Source: Limnoperna fortunei (taxonomy: Eukaryota; Mollusca; Bivalvia; Mytilida; Modiolidae). From it: 64,000 nt of DNA. Each line of letters starts with the position of its first letter. Position 1 is the stretch's first letter. Of the stretch, positions 35,410 to 46,875 are shown in pieces. Position numbers and translations under genes: made by a program. The stretch spans positions 85,874,896 through 85,938,895 of the forward strand of contig OX104119.1 in assembly GCA_944474755.1 (NCBI GenBank), read 5' to 3'. The notes below the pieces were generated by a model. It was not told the origin of the DNA and ran no database searches. It saw only the letters and a list, made by a program, of their open reading frames with translations.

Positions 35410-35440
35410 TTATTATGTATTTATTTATTTATTTATTTTT
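35410..35440 (+). repeat. (TATT)n microsatellite
   Basis: A run of 'atttatttatttatttattt' in the intron before the micro-exon. Confidence 0.8.
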
Positions 35441-35538
35441 GATCGCCACTAATGGGTTTGATTAGACCAGCGCTCGACTTGTGTAATTTATTGGATTACA
35501 TTGTTATCGCTGAAGAATTTTTTATATATTTTTTCCAG

Positions 35539-35578
35539 CTTGTTATTGTTGCATTCAAAACCAATATGAAGTTAACAG
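35539..35578 (+). CDS. Juxtamembrane micro-exon (40 nt)
   Basis: The acceptor is 'ttttttccag' and the donor GTAAAC. In phase it reads A-C-Y-C-C-I-Q-N-Q-Y-E-V-N-R. Close cysteines next to the membrane (C-Y-C-C) are plausible palmitoylation sites (inference). The paralogue at 62553-62592 is also exactly 40 nt and keeps C-Y-C-C, which supports it as a real exon. Confidence 0.85.
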
Positions 35579-36516
35579 GTAAACACTTAGTCAATTACAT
35601 GTACCAATGATTGATCACAGGTATAACCTAAATCGCTCAATATATTTTTGAAATAAAGAGAAACCACTAATAATAATGTCATAGCTCGCTCTTCGTTTAA
35701 TTCAATAAACCGGCACGACTTCGTTTCCTTCATTCGGTATGAAAGATGTTGGTCATGTGTATTATTGTGTGATTTAAAGGGCTGCTTCGCGAAAAAATGA
35801 AAATTCTATATGTTATTCTCGAAATAAAAAAAAACACTTTCGCCCTTTAATGTTTTATCATATTTTCAATTGTTAAGTTTCAACATTGAATTTACCGTGT
35901 AAAAATGCATTCAGAGGTCCGCCATCTTGTCACTATCTCGTCACTAGATTGCGATACTAGAGATCACTTAACAGCCAAGTACCTAAAAGTCGCCGTATGA
36001 TAATAACGCGAAACGGTCAATAACAGTAGGATGGAATATAATACGAGGTTATGGCAAGCAAGATTACGTTTCGTAATCCTGATCTAAGCAAAACACCCGA
36101 CTTGTGTAACAAGTAGTTCACCAAATTAAAGACTTTTACTTTAGACTGTCCACAGCAGCAACAACTTCGTATGCGAGGATCATATTGCAAAATGTTGCAT
36201 GGGCGATAGTTTAATCGTAAGGCCATCTTCAGTGCGGTGACCTCATTTCCTTTTTTCTTCGAATATTAGTTTGAATTTTTTCCATAAATATGAATTAAAT
36301 TATTCCTATTATTATTTTCAACTTGTATCGTGTAATAAGATTATGCAAGTTACTGAACGAAACTTTTTTATACAAAATATTTGCTAAGTTGACTATTTTA
36401 GAAATGACGTTCATAAGAGACATATAATTACATGTCTCTGCGTTCATTAAATGGAAAATTTGTAAATATTCTGTTTTCGCGCATCAAAATTTCACTTCAT
36501 GTTTAGTACATTTATC

Positions 36517-36536
36517 ATTATTATTATTATTATTAT

Positions 36537-36582
<46 letters not shown>
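36517..36582 (+). repeat. (ATT)n-(AGT)n compound microsatellite
   Basis: An ATT run switches to a long AGT run. It lies in a stretch of arm A (between the micro-exon and the tail exon) that is about 600 bp longer than in arm B. Confidence 0.95.
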
Positions 36583-36583
<1 letters not shown>

Positions 36584-37056
36584 ATATTTATTGTGCCTGT
36601 GCGTAACAGTTTCCAAAAATTTAACGTGTGCATATTAGTGTCAACGTGTCAGTTTTACGTTTCCTGTGACCTGGCATCTAAAGGTATTCGAAATCTTATA
36701 TAGATATAGCTGATATTATTTCTTACAGAAGAAATTACAAAATGTGATATAATAACCATAGACATATAGCCTTAAAAATACGAGACATTTTCAAATAAAA
36801 TGGTAATCGACTTATTTAAAAAAGTTGTTGTAGTAGTTTTAAATAAGTATCTGTTGATATACAATTAACCGTTCGAACTAGGGCAATAGATTGTCGGTGT
36901 AGGACGTTAAAACCTCACTCCCCCAAGTCAAGGTAAGCTATATGAATAAATAATATTGCTTCAACTAAGAAATATCAATTAAATTAAACATCATTTAACC
37001 TTTACCTAAAATGCATTTATTTACAATACCTTAAAACAATTTATTTCTTTTGTTAG

Positions 37057-37780
37057 AAAAAACAACGACGCACATGTGTATGACGAAATTCCATCTGGAG
37101 TTTATGATTATATAGATGATATTGATCCACACTATGTGGAACCGAATCCAGTTTCAATTTATGCATTTGCGTATGAAGATAGTGGACATAACTATCTAGA
37201 ACTTAATCCAAATCCAGAAGTAGCAGAAGATGACGACTATGATGTCGCTGTTTCTCCATTACCAAATAACAATAATGATGCTGCTAACAGTAAACACGTT
37301 TGTATGACACCGAACGCAAATCTAGACGGAGCAGAAGTTGACGAGTATGATGACGCTCTTTCCCCATTAACAAATTCCACGAATGCTGCTCCTCACTTTG
37401 AACTAGCCCTTGCAAAACTTAAATTATCCCAAGACGCAGTGGAAGGTAACGAGATTGCTGACGAGGTTTCTCAATTGCCAAATACCACTTATGCTGCTTC
37501 TTACTTTGAACCAGACCATGCAAAATATAATGCATCCCAGGATGCAATGGCAGGTGACGAGCATAATGACACTGAAGGTGAATTTCAATTACCAAATACA
37601 ACGAATGCCGCTCCTCACTTTGAACCAGACAATGCGAAAACTTATTTACCTCCAAACGCAGTTACAGGCGACGAGTATGCTGATTCTGTATCTGAATTAC
37701 CAAATATAATGAATGCTGCTACAGGGAAGGATGCACAGGAGCCGTTTGAGATTATTCAGAAACCTGTTTCCCAAGATTAA
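37057..37780 (+). CDS. Terminal exon: cytoplasmic tail with tyrosine motifs and 36-residue acidic repeats
   Basis: The exon starts after 'tttgttag' and runs in phase (R-K-N-N-D-A-H-V) to TAA at 37778-37780, about 240 codons. The proximal part has Y-D-E-I, Y-D-Y-I, Y-V-E-P and Y-L-E-L, candidate phosphotyrosine/SH2 docking motifs of YxxI/L type. The distal part is four to five acidic repeats of about 36 residues built on 'LPNTTNAAPHFEPDNAK' then '.A..GDEYAD..S.' (108-nt DNA repeats). There is no enzymatic domain. This suggests a signalling or scaffold tail; partners are unknown. All four proximal motifs persist in locus B, where YDEI appears as YDEL. Confidence 0.88.
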
Positions 37781-38003
37781 ATGTTATGATGTAAATAATT
37801 GCAACAATTATGTAACACACATTTACAGTTAGCATTGTCTTGAATGTTGACAACAGTTAACTTTCTTTGTAAATATATAAATATGATAGACATTTATACA
37901 TTATTTCTTTCTGAAAACACAAACATGAATGGAACGTTTTGTCCGTTTTACTGCAAATATTCCTTTTTCGTTTGGATTTCTTTTGCTATTTATATCATAT
38001 AAA

Positions 38004-38035
38004 AATAAATGCACTTGAGCTAAAATGAAAATAAA
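38004..38035 (+). terminator. Candidate polyadenylation signals (two AATAAA)
   Basis: AATAAA occurs at 38004-38009 and again at 38030-38035, about 225-255 bp after the stop codon of locus A. This is a plausible 3' UTR length, but in AT-rich DNA the hexamer is common. Confidence 0.4.
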
Positions 38036-38704
38036 TGGATGGAGGTATAAATGAATTCATTGTTTTAATTTATGTTAAATAGTTCCAAACTGATGTCTCA
38101 TATCTTAAATACTTTTCATTATTTGGCATTTGAAAATGTATCGTCATTTTTTTTTCTTTATCTCATACAAATGAATATCAATGTACTGATATATAAACAA
38201 TGTTCAAGCAAATTACATTGCAATTAACATTGCACAAAAATGTGTACATCAATTAGATTGTTGTTATATCCTTTTAAGAATTTATTAGAATTTTCCTATT
38301 TTGTATGTAAAACTGGACCAGAAAGAATTTTGATACCAATAATTTAAAATTTGTATATAATCAGTAACTGTATAACAAGCGTTTGAACAAATGATGACAT
38401 TTATCTTTATACCGCATGCTGCGTTATGATAGAATTTTAAAAGTACTTTCAAAGATTTGTAATAATTGTAAACTCATGATAAATTAATGCTGTTTATTTT
38501 TCTTCCACGTGCAGCCAGATAAATAAGTTAAAAAAAAATATGTAATGTGAAATACTGTAATGGATCCTAATTAATGATTTATTATGTGAATATCATTTCA
38601 ACAAATGACATTATTTCTACGAAAACTAAATCAACGTAATTTTTATGCTTATTATAACACATTCCAATCACACAAGTTGTAAATTAAAACAAATATAAAG
38701 ACGT

Positions 38705-39190
38705 TTATAACCTGCGATAGGTATTACGATTTTCTAGACCGATCACTGCTGTTGATTGCTAAACTACTAAAAAAGGGTTTGTTGTACCCAGGTTGGTGTT
38801 ACCTTTTCAGAAGTTCTATGGTCGTCACCATGACTTAATTTGGAAACTAAGGGTCTCAAATACGATCTGACATTTTCGCTGAATCATAGGTATTTCGCCT
38901 ATTCCTGAATTTTACTTTTCCCTTGACATGAGTAGCTATATGGGTGTCTAATTAGAGGCAGGTACTGCTTATTCGTCCTTTCCACCTAAGTGCACCCATG
39001 GCATTGATTGGTTTCGGGTTACTCTCTTTCCCCTTTTGTGTTTTTGGTTTTTTGAGATGCGTTTGTCTATATCAGACTTTGTAACTGTCCCTTGACTTTT
39101 GGCTCTTGTTGTTCGGTCGGTTTTCTTTGCTATTTTTCTTATATGGCACAATGTTTTATTTCAAGCCTTTAACTTTATGTTTAATCGTGT
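38705..39190 (+). mobile_element. LINE-like 3' end (copy 3, arm A)
   Basis: It starts 'acctgcgataggtattacga' then 'ttttctagaccgatcactgc' and ends with the family tail ('gtgtctaattagag', 'tactgcttattcgtcc', 'ttggctcttgttgttcggtc'). Its mirror copy in arm B is 59235-59700, so it was present before the inverted duplication. Only the last coding part remains. Confidence 0.7.
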
Positions 39191-40339
39191 TCAACTTTGT
39201 TTTTTTTTTTTTGTTTTGCTCTATGTTTTTAAATCATTATAGCATTTTAAATCATAATTTAACATTTTGGATCTGAAATATATTCATGGTCATAAGATAA
39301 AACATATATGCAATTTTGATTAAAGATTGGCTTTTGACAGAATTGTAATAATTACATTCTTCCTGAAAATAAATCTTGCGAAATCTTTGTCGTGGAATGA
39401 GCCACAGCGAGTATTGGCAAAATTATTTGTCTTAAATACGATTTAGTTTGGTTTGGTAAGAAAACCTATTTTCAGATCTGTAATCATCACGAGTTTGGTG
39501 TACAAAAATCCAGTGTGGTGTTTGCAGCCCGTGTATTATTAGAGCTTACTTTAAATCAAATTTAACCTTCTCACATGATACACATTTGCTGGTGATATAT
39601 ATGTTTTTTACTTTCACAATTATGAAATAGGAAAACGGTCTTAATGGTAAAGAAGTTAAATAAAATTACTCAAATTACTGAACGACCTGTGGAGTTTAGT
39701 AACACATTTTTATTTTTAATTTTGTAGCTACATAGACAACAGATCTTCATACCTTCTGAAAGCAAATCAAATTATTATCATTGAATAAAATACCTTTGAA
39801 GTAAACATTTCTGTAAATACCAATTAGTTTGAAACATTTCTTTACCTTTAACATTAATCATTGTTTTACAGCATAATTGTACATATTTTTATCTCGGTGT
39901 ATAAAAGGAGGATCCAATACATCCAGCTTTGTTCAGTTTATAAAAAGAATAATGGGATTTTATTGTTTCATTTAAATAAATTGGTAAACACTATTTGTGT
40001 TAAATCATTTTTTGGTTACATAGTGACTTGAAACCAATACACACTGAAGAAAATACTGGATCCGTTTTTATCATTTGTCGATATTATTATTTGTACGCTC
40101 TTAATTTAATATTCTTAATCAATAGGTCTCTGAATACTGATTACATGTAAATTACAATTTAATTATTTATATTTTTATTTCCTTATTGTCATTACATTTA
40201 ATGATATTTGTCTTGTTGTTAATACTCATATCTTAAGTTTTAAATAGTTAATTTATACGCATTCAAGAGCAATTTTTTTGTCCATCAGGTCTCTTGAGAT
40301 TTTTATAACCCCCCTCGGCAGAGTCGGGGTATATAGTGG

Positions 40340-41110
40340 TCCTCATGTACGTCCGTCCTTCCGTCCGTCCGTCTGTCCTGACGACCGTCTGCATTTGGTT
40401 TCCGGATTATAATTCAAAAAGCTTACATTTGATTTCAATGGTACTTTAAGATATTGTTATAAATCAGGTCGGTAAGAAGCCCATCGATTTGGGGAAAATC
40501 CGTCAAATTTCAAGGTCGCAGTCCATGAAAAGCGTTAGAAATTTTAACAAAAATGTTGTTTCCGGACAATAACTCAAAAAGTTTACATCCGATTTTAATG
40601 AAACTTTAGGATATTGTTAAATATCAGGTTAGTAAGAAGACTGTCGATTTTAAGGGAAATCCGTCAAATTTCATGGTCGCAGTCCACGAAAAACTTTAGA
40701 AATTTTTATAAAAAAGTTGTTTCCGGACAATAACTAAAACGTTTGAATCCGATCTGAATGAAACTTTGGGATATTGTTATATATCAGGTTGGTAAGAAAT
40801 CTGTGGATTTTGGGGGAAATCCGTCAATTTTCCTTGACCGCAGTCCACGAAAAACGTTTTCCAAAAAAGTTGTTGTGGACAATAATTCAAAAGGTTTGCA
40901 TCAGATTTCAATGAAAATTTGGGATAATGTTATATATCAGGTTGGTAAGAATCATATTAATTTTTTGGGAAATTAGGATATTGTTATATATCACGTTGGT
41001 AAAGAACCTATCGATTTTGGGAGAAATCCGTAAATCTCTAGGTTGTAGTCCGCGAAAAACGTTAGAAATTTTTTCCAAAGCGGGGGTATCAGCGATCAAT
41101 ATCGACTTTG
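40340..41110 (+). repeat. (CCGT)n run plus 162-bp tandem array (about 4-5 units), arm A
   Basis: 'gtccgtccttccgtccgtcc' is followed by units beginning 'tttccgga.aataa.tcaaaa' at 40398, 40559 and 40721 (spacing 161-162 bp), then shorter degenerate units. Each contains 'atattgttatatatcaggtt' and 'ggtaagaa', a 'tcgattttggg.gaaatccgt' block and 'gtcgcagtccacgaaaaac'. The short frames reported over it on both strands are repeat translations. Confidence 0.85.
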
Positions 41111-42020
41111 TCTTGTTAAACAAAGGATTCAATACACGGTATAGTACATTCTGGTAAATAATTTATCATTTAATATTTATATTTATACTTACATCGTTGC
41201 AAATGTCAGTATTTTAATTTTATATGATGGATGATAAACTCAAATGTGCTGTTACATTTGAATCACTTTGCACATTTGCTCACAATTCAAAATTTGCATA
41301 AAAACGATATTCTCGAGAATGTTATGTTGATTTTCTATATTATCCAAAACCTTACTTTCAAATTAGTTTTTTTTATTCATGCACTTATTAATTGTGCATA
41401 AGTGTAATTGTCAAATTGTTTATTTATTTTTCTTGGTAATATAAATGAAAGACAGATCCACGCACGCGCTGTTCGCAGTTTGAATTGTCTTCCTGATTTT
41501 TTTTTAAATCGAGTACAACTATTTGAATTAAAATTATTATTTCCTCAATGTAATCAAAGGTTTCGTTTCTTTTATGTTATCAATAATGATTGTGCATGAA
41601 AAATATACGCGATTTGAAAATGATTGCTTATTGCATGGATTTAATGGATTTATTAAGAATTTATTAAGTACTTTAAAAGTCAATAACAGTTACCATAGTT
41701 ACAGTTGGGTGCAGTCCTAGGACATCAGTCTAAATACAGAGATTTTGGCTGCTTTAAGTTAACTTAGTATAAGAGATAGGGACATAGATGTTTACAATCT
41801 TAGTTAACGAGTTATTCTGCTGAAAATTTGCCCCCGAAATATATCTGTCCATTCCCAGTTTTGACAATTTATGTTCATGTACATTATGTTCATTTGACAT
41901 TTCTGTCTCTTGAACTTTTTCTTTTTACCATTTTGTCACTTAACAAAATTTCCTTCTGGATACCGTAGTTCATTGATAATGTTTGTAAGGAAGTTTTTAT
42001 CTCGATACTTTTATCAAAAG

Positions 42021-43020
42021 ACAAGTTTGTCCGCTGGACAGTGTTTGCCTCTTGATGCTTTTACTACATGACAAGTTTGTCCACTGGACAGTGTTTTTCT
42101 CTTGATAATTTTACAACATGACAAGTTTGTCCACTGGGCAGTTTCCTTTTCTTGATAATTTTATCATATGACAAGGTTGTTCATTCGAAAGTTTTTCTCT
42201 TGACAAAATTTGCCATGTGACAAGTTTGTCCACTGGACAGTGTCTTCCTCTTGATAATTTTACTACATGACAAGTTTGTACCCTGAACATTTTTTCTATT
42301 GATACGGCAAGATTGTCTACTAGACAGCTTTTTTCTCTTTATAATTTTTCCACATGACAAGTTTTCCACTGGACAGTTTCCTTTTCTTGATAATTTTATC
42401 ATATGACAAGGCCGTTCACTGGACAGTTTTTCTCTTGATAAATTTGCCACGTGACAAGTTTGTTCACCGGACAGTATTTTCCTCTTGAGAAATTTACTAC
42501 ATGACAAGTTTATCCCGTGAACATATTTTTCCCTTGATAATTTTACCACAGGACAAGATTTCCACTGAACATTTTTTCTCTTTTTTATAATTTTACCACA
42601 TGACAAGTTTATCCACTGGACAGTTTCCTTTTCTTAATAATTTTATCATAAGACAAGGTTGTTCACTGGGTAGTGCTTCTTTTGATAAATTTGCCACGTT
42701 ACAAGTTTGTCCACTGGACAGTTTTTCCTCTTGATAATTTTGCCAAATGACGAGTTTTTCCCCGTGGATATTTTTTTCCTCTTGATAGTTTTACCACATG
42801 ACAAGTTTGTCCATTGGACAGTTTTATTTTACTCTTGATAATTTTACCATATGACAAGTTTGTCCGCTGGACACAAGACAAGTTTGTCCACTGCACAGTT
42901 TTGTCGCTGGATAATTCAGCAATGGGACAAGTTTTTCCATTGCACATATTTTTCCTCTTGCTAATTTTGTCACTTGACAAGTTTGTCCACCGGACAGGTT
43001 TTTCTCTTGATACTTTTGCC
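42021..43020 (+). repeat. 50-bp satellite array, about 20 units, arm A
   Basis: The units start at exact 50-bp steps (42021, 42071, 42121, 42171): 'acaagtttgtccactggaca' then 'gt.tttcctcttgataattt' and 'taccacatg'. Each unit contains the small perfect hairpin 'tgtcca-c-tggaca'. Because 3 x 50 is divisible by 3 and stops are rare, long frames open on both strands here (141, 107 and 84 codons); they are not genes. Confidence 0.95.
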
Positions 43021-43149
43021 ACCTACATTGTAGTACTGCAAGTAGTGGATTGAGTCCTACTTTGTAATGTGCACACACACGAGTAAAAGTCAGTGAAGCA
43101 GAACAAAACTGAGACTTGTCATTGTATAATTCACACCTAATTGAAAGTG

Positions 43150-44430
43150 TTTGTTTGTCCGTTGATTCTATGGTTAATAAGCATTTATAGTTCTACAAAG
43201 TTAGTCACAGCTTACATGAGTACTACTGGTCCGTTGATTATATTGTTAACTTGCATGTATAGATATCTACAAGGTTAGTCACATCGCACATGAGTACCAC
43301 TCGTCCGCTGATTTTATTATACACTTCCATTTATAGTTCTACAGAATTAATCACAGCTTACATGAGTACTACTGGTCCGTTGATTCTATAGTAAGCTTCC
43401 ATTTATAGTTCTACAAAGTTAGTCACAGCTTACATGAGTACTACTACTCCGCTTATTCTATAGTAAACATCAATTTATAGTTCAACAGCATTAATCACAG
43501 TTTTTATGAGTACTACTGGTCCGTTGATTCTATAGTAAACTTCCATTTATAGTTCTACAAAGTTAGTCACATCTTACATGAGTACTACTACTCTGCTGAT
43601 TCTATAGTTAACTTCCATTTATAGTTCTACCAAGTTGGTAACAGTTTAAATGAGTACTACTCGTTCGCTGATATTGTAATACAACTTCAATTTTTAGTTT
43701 TACAAAGTTAATCACAGCTTACATGAGTACTACTCGTCCTCTGATTTTGTAGTAAACTTCATTTTTTAGTTTTACAAAGTTAGTCACAGCTTACATTAGT
43801 ACTACTGGTCCGTTGATTACAATGTAAATCACATCTTTCATGAGTACTACAGGTCTGCTGCTTCTAAACGAACTTCCATTTATAGTTCTATACAGTTAGT
43901 CACAGATTACATGGGTACTACTGGTCCTTTGATTCTATATTGAACTTCCATTTATAGTTCTACAAATTAGTTACATCTTACATGAGTACTACTGGTCCGC
44001 TAATTCTGTAGGAAACTTCCATTCTACAAAGTTGGTCACAGCTTCCATGAGTACTACTCGTCAGCTGATTTTATAGTAAACTTCCATTTATAGTTCTGCA
44101 AAGTTAGTCACAGCTTACATAAGTGCTACTAGTCCACTGATTCTATAGTTAACTTCCATTTCTAGTTCTACAGAATTAATCACATCTTACATGAGTATTA
44201 CTGGTCAGTTGATTGTAGAGTAAACATCCATTTATAGTTCTACAAAGTTAGTAACAGCTTATATGAGTACTACTAGTCAGCTAATTCTATAGGAATCTTT
44301 CATTTATAGTTCTACAAAGTAAGTCACAGCTTATATGAGTACTACTACTCCGCACGCTCATTCTATAGTAAACTTCCATTTATTCTTCTACAGAATTGAT
44401 CCATTGATTATATTGTTAACTTCCATTTAT
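43150..44430 (+). repeat. 72-bp satellite array, about 18 units
   Basis: The unit is about 72 bp: 'acttccatttatagttctac' then 'aaagttagtcacagcttaca' and 'tgagtactactggtccgttg' plus 'attctatagta'. The 'tgag' of successive units lies at 43217, 43291, 43363, 43435 and 43507. It is specific to the spacer and absent from arm B's inner flank. Confidence 0.95.
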
Positions 44431-44575
44431 AGAAATGGAAGTTTTGTATAAAACTAGCGGACCAGTAGTAATCATGTAAGCTGTGACTAACTTTGAAGAA
44501 CTATAAATGGAAGTTTACTATAGAATTAGCGGACCAGTAGTACTCATGTAAGCTGTTACTATCTTTGTAGAACTA
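44431..44575 (-). repeat. Inverted units of the 72-bp satellite
   Basis: Two units in the opposite orientation ('gaactataaatggaagttta', 'ggaccagtagtactcatgta', 'agctgt') follow directly on the plus-oriented array. The switch point is the perfect hairpin 'acttccattt-atag-aaatggaagt' at 44419-44442. Confidence 0.9.
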
Positions 44576-45930
44576 GCAGCGAGTTCAATATTAGAATGTC
44601 GAATATCGAATATCAAACCAACTGCAAACAGCGAGTTCGATATCGTAATGTTGAATATTAAATAGCGAAGACAATGCTAACTTTATACCCATTAAATAGG
44701 TGTGATACCTGTTTGAAAAACTCGTTTGGCTACTCTAATTTAAAAATAGCCAACATGTAAAGTACTAACAAAGACAATAATTATTCAATTCTGCAAATTA
44801 CACAGCGAAACTGGACTAAGGTCAAATGTAATCAATATATACATATAACATAAATGACGAATGTGTAGACTGCTATAGCAATACAGTGCACTCGTCTGTC
44901 AGAAACAATATAATAATTCAATAAGTAAATGGTAAAAATTTATGTAGGATCTTGACAATGTACATATCTCCAAAGCTTAATAAAAAACATCCAGAGAATT
45001 GTTGAAATATTATCCATATGTTAATTAAAAGGTGTCCATATCAGTTGAAATATGTGTTCAGGTCTGTCTTAATACATATACAGAAACAACATCTGTTAGA
45101 GGTCCCCGGCATAATAATGCCACTCTCTCCACGTATAGATCCTACTCAGCATGGTACCTCAGAGTGGTACAGTATGGTGGACGTCTACAAAGGTGAACAT
45201 TTAATTAAATCTTGAGACAATATCATTATCTCGCTTAGTTATATGTCACACTTAGCAAATAATATTTTTGTTATAAAGAGCTGTCTTTCTTTGGTAGTTA
45301 TTTTTATTTCATTCCCATTAGCGATATCAAGATAATGCATGTTCTAGCAGTAACATAAATGTTTACCTCCAATATTGGCTATAAAAGACAATAACACACT
45401 ATTTTAAGAACAACTATGCGTCTGTTACCTGACAATGTATTAGGATAACCGTTTTGTCACAAACTATGATTAAATACCACAAAAGACAAAGTAATGCAAA
45501 AGGTCATAGCTTTAACACATGCTAGCATTTATATATCAGTACATGAATTGCGTTTAGAATAGTGCTATTGTTCAGACAATGTGTAAAGTCTTCAGGAAGT
45601 GGTATTCCTGCCAGATGTGGACGGAATATTCAATAAATCACCAAGTAATATGGGTGTGTATAACAGTTATAATATTGTAAAAGTCTAAATACAATTTTTG
45701 CATATAATTCGTAAATGTTTATATTCTATAAGTGACAGATATTTTTCCTGAACAAGGCCTTTTTCTCTAGTTTCAACATTTTGAGACGACCCAACTTTTA
45801 CCTTTAAATGAACATGAATTACCTGCATTTGTTCTCAATTGATCAGGTATGACAGAGCTTGCTGTAATAGGAGTCATATCTGCGTTATAGCAGGTAGTAG
45901 ATATATAGCCAGTCAAAATCGACAGAACTA
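44575..45930. other. Spacer sequence with a short direct repeat, otherwise unassigned
   Basis: Two similar 50-60 bp blocks begin 'cagcgagttcaatatt' and 'cagcgagttcgatatc' at 44577-44680. Further on, a 65-codon plus-strand frame (45018-45215) ends after a possible donor 'aaag|gtgaac' (45190) and contains S-E-W-Y-S-M-V-D-V-Y-K; I do not recognise it. Confidence 0.4.
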
Positions 45931-45934
45931 AAGG

Positions 45935-46015
45935 AGTACTTCTTTCGCTCTCTAGATCAGAGAGCTGGCTGACAATACCGAGATCACGGATTCGATCCCG
46001 GGAGATGAAATCACG
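45935..46015 (+). repeat. tRNA-like SINE head, degenerate
   Basis: 'ctctagatcagagagctgg' resembles an A-box region and 'gatcacggattcgatcccgg' matches a tRNA T-loop/B-box well, about 35 bp apart. The acceptor and anticodon stems cannot be built, so this is a tRNA-derived element remnant and not a functional tRNA. Confidence 0.45.
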
Positions 46016-46504
46016 TTAATCATGCTCTACCTATACACTTGCATTCAGTCTACTCATATTTGCAGACGTCACATATTTCTTCGCGATATATTTATAAGCT
46101 GAGGTTTCAGTAAGAAAAAAACGACTCGTCCGCGTCTTCAGCAAGATTTACTTTAGATAACGTATGCTTATCTATAAATATTTAATCTCGTGTGAAGAAA
46201 TGATTGTAGATAGTTTTTCCCCAATTTTTTAATTCAGTAAATAGTTGTTGTGCTGCGATGATCATTTGATACACGTTTGGAATTTAGGTATGTCATAAAA
46301 CCTTTTTATTATTTAGTTATTACATTCATTCACATAAAATTGTAATTAATAAATGTATCAGCCAGGTAAAATACTGCTACAAGTTAATATGATAGATGCA
46401 TGACGTATATCAGATATAATTCTTTTACAAGATGCAGGGTACAATCTGGCATAACCTCTCTTTCTTTCTTCACGATAAGAACACGTCACGAGCAAAATTA
46501 TAAA

Positions 46505-46875
46505 ACTGGTCAGGATGATTCTGTGTAGGCCACTCTGGTCAGGATGGTTCTGTGTAGAGCCTCTCTGGTCAGATTGGTTTTGTGTAGAGCCTCTCTAGTC
46601 AGGATGGTTCTGTGTAGAGCCTCTCTGGTCAGGATGGTTTTGTGTAGAGCCTCTCTGGTCAGGATGGTTCTGTTTAGATCCGCTCTGGTTAGGATAATTT
46701 GCGTAAAGCCACTCTGGTCAGGATGGTCAGGATGGTTCTGTGGATTCGCTCTTTCCAGGAATGTTTTGTGTAGAGCAACTCTGGTCAGAATTATCCTGTG
46801 GATTCGCTCTTGTCAGGACAATTCTGTGTACTGTGTAGAGCCGCTCTGGTCAGGATAGTTCTGTGTTGAGCAGCT
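46505..46875 (+). repeat. 30-bp minisatellite, about 12 units
   Basis: The unit 'ctctggtcaggatggttctg' then 'tgtagagcct' is in near-exact 30-bp register at 46537, 46567, 46597 and onward, more variable after 46690. The 104-codon frame 'VLCRASLVRM...' is its translation (30 bp equals ten codons) and is not considered a gene. Confidence 0.95.

Larger units (their letters stand above)
3563..37780 (+). other. Locus A: LRR transmembrane receptor gene (exons in window; 5' end not found)
   Basis: I infer one plus-strand transcription unit because the exons share orientation and motif and most share phase. LRR exons start with the third base of a Leu codon after AG and end with two bases of a Leu-like codon before GT (phase 2 in, phase 2 out). 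The last four exons join without a break: LRRCT (ends phase 1), transmembrane exon (phase 1 to 1), 40-nt exon (phase 1 to 2), terminal exon to TAA at 37778-37780. The product would be an LRR ectodomain, LRRCT cap, one membrane helix and an acidic tyrosine-bearing tail: a cell-surface recognition or adhesion receptor. Ligand and pathway are unknown. Signal peptide, LRRNT and possibly more LRRs lie outside or were not recognised. The large introns, up to about 9 kb, are filled with transposons. Two adjacent genes (LRR block and LRRCT-TM block) remain possible. Confidence 0.65.
33330..43020 (+). repeat. Arm A of a large inverted duplication
   Basis: Nearly the whole stretch is recognisable in reverse complement at 55250-64000. 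Anchors include the 33430 region ('ttggaggcgtgtt' against 63850 'aacacgcctccaa'), the TM exon (34330/62924), the 40-nt exon (35539/62592), the tail exon (37057/61679), the LINE end (38705/59700), the (CCGT)n plus 162-bp array (40320/57860) and the 50-bp satellite (42021/56230). Beyond about 43025 and 55250 the similarity stops. The outer limit is not visible because arm B leaves the window. Confidence 0.9.

Noticed and set aside
42021..43020. CRISPR array or phage-type direct repeats
   Set aside because: The 50-bp units are contiguous and have no unique spacers; the context is a spliced eukaryotic genome.
42181..43078. Open frames of 84-141 codons on both strands
   Set aside because: They are translations of the 50-bp satellite; the same applies to 55244-56097.
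45935..46015. Functional tRNA gene
   Set aside because: The B-box is good but no acceptor or anticodon stem can be formed; called a SINE remnant instead.
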